A DNA stretch of 64,000 nt from Prorocentrum cordatum. Taxonomy: Eukaryota > Sar > Dinophyceae > Prorocentrales > Prorocentraceae. The translations under genes were made by a program, and so were the position numbers. Positions 56,547-64,000 of the stretch are shown here, one piece after another. A model generated the notes under the pieces. It ran no database searches and was not told where the DNA came from. It worked only from the letters and a program-made list of their open reading frames with translations. The stretch is taken from assembly GCA_963575745.1 (NCBI GenBank), contig CAUYUJ010017776.1:28501-92500 (forward strand), given 5' to 3'. Each line of letters starts with the position of its first letter. Within the stretch, counting starts at the first letter, position 1.

Positions 56547-56765
56547 ATGGGTGCATGTTCCTCCTCTGAACCCAGCGCCACGCGTGCCAAGCTGCGAGTA
56601 GCAAGTGCCCCAAGGGGCCCGAGCGTGCCACGCGAGCCCAGTCCGCCCGATGTTCCACGTGCTCCACGTGCGCTCCCGCTCGAGCCGCGACACTTTCGCG
56701 GCGGGCACAATTCGCCAGGTCCGCCCGAGCACGTGGCAACGCACATTGTGCTGTGCTATCCAGTC
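56547..56765 (+). CDS. Possible first exon with N-myristoylation-like start
   Basis: An ATG opens MGACSSSEPSATRAKLRVAS, a pattern (MG-x-C-x-S/T) seen in dually acylated proteins. The rest is Pro/Arg-rich and ends near PPEHVATHI. There is no corroborating downstream exon; it may be chance. Confidence 0.22.
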
Positions 56766-56769
56766 AACT

Positions 56770-57164
56770 TATACAGTAAGGATGCGCGGTAAGGATGCAA
56801 GGGCCTTGGAACCCCATTCCGAGGCTCTTCGAGCGGGGCTGGCCATCGACAGTGGTTGAGGACGGACCGAAGATGACCGAAGAGGCAAAACATGCCAGGG
56901 CACCGGGGGAAATCGATCAATCAAGGTGGACTGTATGTCGACCTCCTGACATTCCGTGTCGAAAGCTATTGCCACGTGGCCGCGGGGTCCTCATCATGGT
57001 GTACGGTCTGCGCCCCCGCAATGAGTTTGCATGTGTTCAGCTACGGGTAGCCAGACAGCTCGCACCAAATAAATATGCTCCTCCGCCGCCCAAGGAAGCC
57101 CCGAATCTCCGAAAGATCGGTCCGAGACGCCCAAGATCGCCCCATGGCCATTCACATGATAAGC
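56770..57164. other. Spacer, no feature seen
   Basis: Unique-looking sequence; no exon, repeat or hairpin identified. Confidence 0.4.
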
Positions 57165-57440
57165 ATCATCATCAGCACCATGATCGCCATCATCATCACA
57201 GCGCCTGCGTACACCGCAACAGCCGTGTGCAACGCGCCGCCCGTGTATACTACAATACTTGGGAGCACTACAGCGCCGGTGCACATACACCGCAGCAGCC
57301 ATGTGCAACACAACGCCTATGTACACCACGATGCTTGCGTGCACCGCAGCGCCTGTGCACGCCACAGCGCCTGTCTACACCGCAGCATCCGCGTGCAACG
57401 CAGCGCTGGTGTGCACCACAGTGCCTGCGTGCATAGGACA
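57165..57440 (+). repeat. Minisatellite of GTGCACCACAGCGCCT units
   Basis: About 15-18 degenerate units of 15-18 bp (GTGCACCGCAGCGCCT, GTACACCGCAACAGCC). Confidence 0.85.
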
Positions 57441-57880
57441 GGTAGAACGAGCATGTACGTCAGGATCTGATGCGGACAACTAAACGCCACGCCAGGAAAG
57501 TTCTGATAGTCGAATGCGACGTTTTTCCCTCCTCCCTCCTCCTCCACCTCCTCCTCCTCCTCCTCCTCCTCCTTCTCGTCCTCCTTTTCCTCCTTCTTAC
57601 CCCCTGTCGCGCGGCTTGGCGGTACAACGCACGTGCGTATCTCAGCGTGCACCGCAGAATGGTCGATTGAATCGGGCCACTTGGTTCTCGAACGGCCAGA
57701 TTAGCTGGAACCTCCTGGACGCAATTGGGAGTTACGGTGATGCGGGCGGACTCGGGGGGACTCGTAGACTCCAGCGGCGCTCTTTTGTCCATGATGATTT
57801 GTTTTCCATTGTTTTCTGTGGAATCCACACGCGCTCCATTTTGTCACAAGGATTCTTTCTGAAATTCTATACACAACAAT
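57441..57880. other. Spacer between inverted minisatellite arrays
   Basis: Contains a CTC run (57525-57590) and otherwise unique sequence; no gene supported. Confidence 0.45.
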
Positions 57881-58170
57881 GGCGCTGTGTTGCACGCGGC
57901 TGATTTAGTGCACGCAGGCGCCGTGGCGCACACAGGCACTGCAATGCACGCAAGCATTGTGATGTACACTGGTGCTGCGTTGCGCACGGTTGGTGTAGTG
58001 CACGGAGGCGCTGTGCACACAGGAGCTGCTGTGCCCGCAAGCACGGTGTCACAAACTGACGCTGCGTTGCACGCGGCTGCTGTGGTGTACATCGGCGGTG
58101 TGGTGTACACAGGCGCTGTGGTGCACGAGGGCGCTGTGATGTACACGGGCGTCGTGGTGCATATCGCCAC
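57881..58170 (-). repeat. Same minisatellite in inverted orientation
   Basis: Units such as AGGCGCTGTGGTGCACGAGG and GTGGTGTACACAGGCGCTG are reverse complements of the array at 57165-57440. Confidence 0.85.
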
Positions 58171-58700
58171 CTACATGTTCGTGCTACCCGTCCTCCGTCA
58201 TTCCTAACCATTCCCAAACGCCGCCGGCGCGAAACGTGACGTCATCGACCCCCCCCAAATGATTGCCGTGATTGGCCCGGACTTAACAACAGGCTCCAGC
58301 CGCGTCCGCGCGCGCGACGACGATGAGCGACGAGCGACGAACCACGAGCGACGAACGACGAACGACGAACGACGACGACGACGACGACGACGCTTGCGGA
58401 CCAGACACCTATGCGGATTCCTACGCGGACACCTACGCGGATCCCAACGCGCACGGCGGCAGTGCCCGGAGCACACTGGGGGGGGGAGCGTTACTTCCTA
58501 GGGGTGGGAGGGGGAGCGGGGGCCACGACGCCGGTCATGCCTCAAGCAATAAAGAAATGGCTTCCTTCGGCCGTGCGGGAGGGGCGTCTGGAACCCCCGC
58601 GGGGACCTCCTCCTCCCCCGTCTCCGCCCCTCCCCCCTCGCCCCCCCTCGTCTTCCATCTCCTTCTGTCCTCGCCCGCCCACTCCCCCGCATTGGGCCGC
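58171..58700. repeat. CGACGA and ACGCGGA short repeats, GC-rich spacer
   Basis: CGACGAACGACGA repeats at 58315-58392, then TACGCGGA(T/C)(A/T)CC repeats to about 58450; the rest is C-rich. No supported gene. Confidence 0.6.
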
Positions 58701-61135
58701 TCAGCTGCGCGCAGCCTGGGCTATTGTGGCAGTCGCCTGCAATGCCCCTGCTCGGTCGCCGATGCTGGACCGGTCCACGGCGACGAGGATGTGGCGCTGC
58801 ACGACAGGCGCGTGCGACTCGCACTCGCTAGACAAGCCGTAGCGCGCCAGCCAACCGAACATGTTGGTCATCAGCGCGGACTCAGCTGCCATCGTTGCCT
58901 CCGCAAGCACGCGGTACCTCGACCTCCATTCGTAGTTCGCGAGCGCATCTGGCGGCATCTTATCTTTGGGCCGCACGTACGTCAGGAACAAGCGCCACGT
59001 GCAGGGCAGACACTGTGGGATAACCGCCACCGCACCCAGAGGCGCGAGATGTTGCGTTCCCAAGACCCTTGCAATTTTCGTCAGTGAACCCAAAGGAATC
59101 ATTGAATTGCGAAGGGGGCTAAATGCCAGGAGCTCCAGGGCGCTCTTCCGTGGAGCGCCGCCTCGCCATCTGGCCTTGAACCTTCAACTGCAAAGCGCAG
59201 AGCGCCGCTTAGATGATTCGCCCCTGGCGCGGCGGCGGGTTTGGCCGAAGGCCACTCGATCCGCCGAACCCTGCGTTCTGGCCGCGGAAATGCGCGGCGC
59301 GCTGGGATTCCGAATGTTTCGGTTTTTTCGAAGGGACCCCCCAGCGGGGTCTCGGCCCAAACCGCTGGCCACTCCCCGGGGGGCGGCCCAACATGTAAAC
59401 TCCGTCGGCGTCTCGAGCCCGCAGGGACCTGCGCACTTCCCAGGTCGTCGGTCTTTCTGGCTCCATGCGGCCTCGGGAAAGCCTCCGAAATGGCCAAGAT
59501 GGTTCTGGGGCGGCTATGATGGCCCCGAGATGCGCCCAAGACGGCCCAAGATGGCGTCAAGATAGCCCAGGACGGCCCAAGAGGACACCGAGAATTTTCG
59601 AAGCGGGGCCGAACGTCCCCAGAGCGGTTCGCCGTAGGCACGTGGGGTACAAGCAGAAGGAGCTGCCGAAGTATTCGTTGATGCACTCGTTGAGCTGCCG
59701 GAGCTTCGGCAGCGCTGTCTCCACTGCAAGCGGGAAGCCGTCGTGCATGCCCTGGGCTGCAGTCAGGAACGCCCTGGGGGCTGGCCCAGCGAAGATGTAC
59801 TCGCACCGGACCCGGAAGAGAAGCGTGCATTGGGGGCAGCGGCATCTCACAGGCGGGCTGCGCCCGTGGACGTGCGCGCCGTCGTCGCGCACATCGGGCG
59901 GCCTGTGCGCGCGGCTACATACGGCGCACCCAACCAGCAGGAAGATGTCGGAGAGCATGAACTTCAGGGGGGCAACAGTGAACCCTTACCGCAAACGGTA
60001 GCGCCGGTGAGACGGTGGGACGTCCAAGAAGGTCCAGCGTCAGCAGGCTCAGCATGAGCGCTTCGGTCACGGCGAAGGCCTGTTTCACTAAGCCAGGGTC
60101 GCCCACCCCCGCCCGAGCCTGCCTCAGAACTCTGATTAGACTGCTCAGCCGGCCCGCTATCACCAAGCAGGAAGATATTCATGGCGGCAGAGCATGCAGC
60201 AGGTGGTCGAGGATGCGGAAGTCGCACGCGATCGGCACCCCGACGCTGCGCGGGTATGTGCGCCGCCGGCCGTCGTGCCCGTCGAACCACCCGGTGACCG
60301 ACGACATCAAATGCAGTTTGCTGAGGACAGAAGCGCGGAGAAACTGAGCAACCGCTTCGCTCGTTTCCAGCGTGACACCGTCGCACAGATGCCGATGTGC
60401 AGCGCCGGGATCCCGCAACACCGTGTCGTCGATGAACTTGGGGGCCCCTGTGTATCGAAGCATGCAAGCACACACCAGCCACACTGCCAAGCGCGCATCA
60501 GTGGTAGGCGCCGAGCGGAAGATGCGTCGATAGACGCTGACCGCAAAACACGCGCGAGACCTGAGCGACGCGTCGAGGCGAGGCTGCTTGCCCAACAAAG
60601 GTGCGTGAGACACGATAGATCGATGCAGCAGCGGAGCGCGCTCGAGCCCCGACTCCACGCGCCCCCGGGCTGCCCGTGGAACCAGCACGTCCGGCTGGAC
60701 CACAACTAGGAGGCAGTAGAAGTAGAAGAACGCGCGGAACAAAGGCTTGTTGACGAAACCCATGCGGACAGCTATCTGGTCAGAAACGTTGCTAAGGTCT
60801 TCCGACATCAGGTCCGATCCCAGCAAATACTTCTCACTGTCATCTCCTTGGTAAGAGATTCCCGTCCAGGACGTAGGCTCTCGGATGTCCTCATCATGTT
60901 GCTGGTCTTGCTCGCTATCGACATCGGAGCAATCCGAATCCGACTTGGCATCAACGCGTGCTGGCGCAGGCGCGGGGGGCGGAGGCCCTGGCACTGAGGA
61001 AGTCGCAGCCTGGCGATCCCATCGGCCCCGGCTCGACACCCCGCCGTGATCTGCACACGCGGTACGCCCGTCCTCGGCACGGCAGGTAGTGCACCGAGGA
61101 CAACCTGCAAAGCCCTCGCACCGAAGGCGTTTCAT
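58701..61135 (-). CDS. Four-exon-like gene of unknown function (minus strand)
   Basis: Start is the ATG at 61135 (MKRLRCEGFAGCPRCTTCRA), directly after an SL-like sequence. Exon 1 runs to about 60185: a Cys cluster (C-x5-C-x2-C-x2-C), an acidic linker (SDSDCSDVDSEQDQQHDEDI), a hydrophobic stretch (FRAFFYFYCLLVVVQPDVLV) and SSVTGWFDGHDGRRRTYPRS. Further pieces: about 60110-59990 (VKQAFAVTEALMLSLLTLDL, donor GCG|GTAAGG), 59961 to about 59651 (FMLSDIFLLVGCAVC, CRCPQC..CEY, TALPKLRQLNECINEYFGSS), and about 59099-58701 (IPLGSLTKIARVLGTQHLAP ... IAQAARS, TGA). The third piece joins the second in phase across a 28-nt GT-AG gap, unusually short. Other junctions are not fixed. Several hydrophobic segments suggest a membrane protein, but this is unproven; no family recognised. 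Confidence 0.55.
59100..59650. other. Presumed last intron with AAGATGGCCC repeats
   Basis: GC-rich; degenerate GGCCCAAGATGGC words at 59490-59585. No exon found. Confidence 0.5.
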
Positions 61136-61154
61136 CTTGAGCCACCGCTTCGGA
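61136..61154 (-). other. Candidate relict spliced-leader sequence, shortened
   Basis: On the minus strand, TCCGAAGCGGTGGCTCAAG directly precedes the ATG. It keeps the TCCG and AGC of the leader and its TGGCTCAAG end, but lacks about three central bases. Just upstream, CCGCCAGCCATG (61155-61166) resembles the 5' half of another leader, as in tandem relics. Suggestive only. Confidence 0.45.
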
Positions 61155-61309
61155 CATGGCTGGCGGTACGTGCGCGGCCGAGGGGGGGGGGGGGGGGGCG
61201 GAACGCACTGAAGTAAGAAGAGGCGCCATGAAATCTGAGGAAGTATCATGGCCCACGCCATGACGTCTACCCCCCGTGGTCATGAGGGGCAACGTAAATG
61301 GGGGACTGA

Positions 61310-61467
61310 CATAGGGGGGGATGCATCGACCTGGAATCGGCGATACATCGCCGATAGATCGGCGATAGCCCTCCGATAGTGAATCCGCGCCTTCCTGGGC
61401 AGGTTGGGGCTATCTGGCCCCTATCGGCGATCAATGGGCAAATAGGGGTCGATGCATCCCCCCTATG
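61310..61467. mobile_element. 158-bp terminal-inverted-repeat element (MITE-like)
   Basis: Termini CATAGGGGGGGATGCATCGA and TCGATGCATCCCCCCTATG are near-perfect inverted repeats (about 22 bp). Inside are several ATCGGCGAT words arranged as inner inverted repeats. No coding capacity. Confidence 0.75.
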
Positions 61468-61734
61468 CTTATCCCCCCCCCTCGTTGCCCCCGATGTATC
61501 ACCCCCTTCTTTGCCGCCCCCAGAATAGGTGCAGACCGCTTGGGGTCGACGCTATGGAAAAAAACTCGTGATGTCGGGGGTCTAGGACCCTGGCGTCGTC
61601 GCGCGTGCCACGCCGGAGGCCTTCGCCCCATGCATGTCGGGCCCCAGGGGCCCTCACTGATGGACCTCTGGCGCGAGACATGCCGCAGGAAATCTTCGGT
61701 GGCAATTCGTGGGAGGTTCCCATGCCATCTTGTC
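61468..61734. other. Spacer, no feature seen
   Basis: C-homopolymers and unique sequence. Confidence 0.4.
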
Positions 61735-61845
61735 GGCTCTTGCGAATCGACGCACATCGACGCTAGTCGACAATAATCGACGATAAATCGACGCCAAATT
61801 TGACGCTAATAGACGCTAGCCGACGCTCAATCGGCGCTATCTCAT
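61735..61845. repeat. TCGACGCTAG-type degenerate repeat
   Basis: About ten units of 9-11 bp (TCGACGCTAG, TAGACGCTAG, TCGACGATAAA). Confidence 0.75.
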
Positions 61846-62104
61846 CGACTCCAGACACTAATCCATGCAAAAAACTATATTAAGAGGGTACACGAGGCTT
61901 CCACGATTTTCTAAATCATTTTCAATCGGGGACGCGCGAATCCAAGTCAGCGCTGACCTGCGCCAACCGGAGCCATGCCGCGAGCACGATAGCTGGCCGA
62001 AGAACAGCTCCAGGTCCGCGGAAGAAGACAGAGGGGGCTGGCTCGACGTGGCTCGCAACCCGGGTCGGCCCGAGGGAATAGTCGAAGGGGGCTGGCTGAC
62101 CCCC

Positions 62105-62258
62105 CTCCTGCAGCTCCTCCTGCTCCTCCTCGTCTTCCTCCTCCTCCAAATCCTTCTCCTCCGCCTCCTCCTGCTCCCCCTCCGCCTTCGCCTCCTCCTA
62201 CTCCCACCCCTCCTCCTCCTCCTCCTCCTCCTCCTCCTCCTCCTCCTCCTCCATCTCA

Positions 62259-62306
<48 letters not shown>

Positions 62307-62480
62307 TCTCCTCCTCCTTCTCCTCCTTTTCCTCCTCGTCCCCCTCCCCTCCATCCCCCTCTCCTCCACCTCCCCCTCCCCCCAGCCTCCTCCTCCTCCT
62401 CCTCCTCCTCCTCCTCCTCCTCATCCTCCCTCCTCCTCCTCCTCCTCCTCCTCCTCCTCCTCCTCCTCCTCCTCCTCATC
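62105..62480. repeat. (CTC)n / (ATC)n low-complexity tract
   Basis: CCTCCTCCT runs with a pure (ATC)n block at about 62255-62302. Poly-Leu, poly-Glu or poly-Asp frames are artefacts. 61850-62100 upstream is unique with no gene. Confidence 0.95.
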
Positions 62481-62554
62481 GTTCGCGCTGACCCTCCGTT
62501 CGCCGAGACATCGGCTGGGCGGAAGCCGTCGGTGGCCGTCGTGAACCCTCGGGA

Positions 62555-63002
62555 GGCCCGAGGAGTCCGGGGAGCCCGGGGAGTCCGGGGAGTCCGGGGA
62601 CTCCGGGGACTCCGGGGACTCCGGGAAGTCCGGGGAATCCAGGAAGTCCAGGAGTCCGTGGAGTCCAGGGAGTCCGGGGAGCCCGGGGAGTCCGGGGAGT
62701 CCGGGGAGTCCGGGGAGTCCGGGGAGTCCGGGAAGTCCGGGGAGTCCGGGGAGCCCGGGGAGCCCAGGGAGTCCGGGGAGTCCGGGGAGTCCGGGGGAGT
62801 CCGGGGAGTCCGGGGAGTCCGGGGAGTCCGGGGAGTCCGGGGAGTCTGGGGAGTCCGGGGAGTCCGGGGGAGTCCGGGGAGTCCGGGGAGTCCGGGGAGT
62901 CCGGGGAGTCCGGGGAATCCGTGGAATCCGGGGAGTCCGGGGAGTCTGGGGAGTCCGGGGAGTCCGGGGAGTCCGGGGAGTCCGGGGAGTCCGGGGAGTC
63001 CG
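62555..63002. repeat. GGGGAGTCC minisatellite, long array
   Basis: About 48 tandem 9-bp units, mostly GGGGAGTCC with AGCCC, GACTCC and AAGTCC variants. The period is a multiple of three, so the minus strand encodes Pro-Asp-Ser repeats; this is not taken as a gene. Confidence 0.97.
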
Positions 63003-63008
63003 GAACCC

Positions 63009-64000
63009 AGATGCGCACCATACTGCATTCGAGGGCAGTTCCGCCTAGACCCAGGCAAGACGGAGTGCATGGCGCAGGGCCTCGCTGACCGACGGCCGCT
63101 CAATGACATTGCCTTCGTTGACCTCCACGTGTCCTTGGGCATCCCCGTAGAGCCTGACGCGACCATGATTGGCCTGCTGAAGCAAGTTGAGCAGCGGGCG
63201 CAGAGGGCCTGGCGCGGCACCCTCGCGGGCATTGAGCTGCTCGGCCTCCCCCTGGCGGCGGCGCTCGCAGCACTGCGGGCCCGCGTGCAACCGGGCGCCT
63301 GCCACGGAGCCGCCCTCTTGGTGATCCGCGGCGACTGGGCGACTCGCCTGGACGCCATCTACGACCGATGGGTCTCTGAGCTCCTGGACTTGACCCAACC
63401 GGCCCCCCGGGTCTGCCTTCTCCGCGAGATCGGGATGCCGTGGAGACTCAGCACGACCACGCTTCGACAAGCGTTCGGTTTCTGGGCCAGGGTCCAGGCC
63501 ATGCCCCAGTCCGCCCTCCCGCCGCGCGTGCTGCGCCTTGCGGGACAATCCCAGGCCACCTGGACAGCGGCCATGCAGCACCACGCCGGCGGCCTGAACG
63601 TGCGACCGTTCCGGGAGTGGGTGGAGGCGGCGGCCGCTGCGCCCCCCGAGGCGCTCGGCCGGGAAGCGCGCAAGAGGCTCATCCGGCGTAACCTCGTGGA
63701 GGAGGTCGACCTACAGCTGCAGCGGCGTGAAGATTTCTGGGTGACCGCCGAGCGCGCCCGGCACCCGGGCAGAGGGCTACGGGTCGCGGCGGATGCGGCA
63801 GAGTTCCGCCTGACTTGTCGCGCCATCCGGCCCTGGGCGCAGTGGCGCCTCCAAGGGCGCTTCACCTCCAGCAGGGCGGCGCGGCGGAGGCAGCCTGTCC
63901 GTGGTGCGACGGCGTGGAGCTTGACGTCCAGCACCTCCCACAGTGCCGCAACGCTGCGCAGGCAGCGCGGGACGCCACAGCAGGGACAGCCTGGGAGGGC
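63009..64000 (+). pseudogene. Third non-LTR retrotransposon fragment: RT C-terminal part and zinc knuckle, cut by window end
   Basis: An uninterrupted frame from about 63009 runs off the window. It begins with the stretch that normally follows RT motif C ([14 protein letters not shown]), then [63 protein letters not shown] and FRLTCRAIRPWAQWRLQGRF. A CX2CX8HX3C zinc knuckle (CPWCDGVELDVQHLPQC, TGT at 63896) is encoded one frame over. So there is a frameshift near 63880 or an intended frame change. It starts abruptly at the GGGGAGTCC array, lacking endonuclease and RT motifs A-C. Confidence 0.68.

Noticed and set aside
57825-57860. Another SL relic (CCATTTTGTCACAAG)
   Set aside because: Only the central CCATTTTG and final CAAG match; no start codon follows.
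62105-62480. Poly-Glu/poly-Leu protein or membrane segment
   Set aside because: (CTC)n/(ATC)n simple sequence only.
62555-63002. Pro-Asp-Ser or Gly-Leu-Pro repeat protein on the minus strand
   Set aside because: The 9-bp period keeps every frame open; no start context or unique domain attached.

Overview
The window looks like dinoflagellate nuclear DNA, most consistent with a GC-rich species such as Prorocentrum; the genus is an inference from base composition only. The signs are a multi-exon gene with GT donors plus a GC donor, exons separated by microsatellite-packed introns, lysine- and acid-rich nuclear-type proteins, repeat-protein families I associate with dinoflagellates, and two stretches resembling degraded dinoflagellate spliced-leader (SL) sequence directly upstream of start codons. 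There is no operon logic; genes lie on both strands in a sea of repeats.

Layout. 1-13 kb: scattered plus-strand exons, an intact antisense non-LTR retrotransposon (3.1-9.0 kb) and a strong exon with acidic and KEVPVAK repeats (11.4-12.7 kb). 13-17 kb: satellites, including a 115-bp tandem repeat and a 540-bp CCCGTAATGTT array. 17.2-20.4 kb: an 11-exon gene whose splice phases nearly all agree. 20.9-23.4 kb: a transposase-like gene with a frameshift. 23.4-27 kb: two hairpin elements, microsatellites and low-complexity GC-rich DNA. 27.1-29.2 kb: a repeat-family protein in three frames, ending in a GGATCC-rich element. 29.6-41.7 kb: the gene-richest part, with a lysine/acid-rich three-exon gene, a gene preceded by an SL-like sequence, a second transposase-like gene, a small acidic-tailed gene and a two-exon gene. 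Five copies of a short palindromic element lie here, at least two of them in well-supported introns. 42.5-45.7 kb: a broken second retrotransposon. 46.6-53.0 kb: a KDZ-type transposase gene and a DUF3987-like gene, both on the minus strand, bracketed by diverged direct repeats. 53.4-56 kb: a higher-order satellite. 57-58.2 kb: two minisatellite arrays in inverted orientation. 58.7-61.1 kb: a minus-strand multi-exon gene with an SL-like sequence abutting its ATG. 61.3-63 kb: a TIR element and minisatellites. 63.0-64 kb: a third retrotransposon fragment running off the end.

Together the region records repeated mobile-element activity: non-LTR retrotransposition, possible mRNA retroposition (SL relics), DNA transposons with transposase-like genes, and short palindromes that sit in introns and may be intron-generating (introner-like). 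The most promising leads are the palindrome/intron association, the 46.6-53 kb transposase unit, and two genes whose reading frame continues well past an in-frame TAG.
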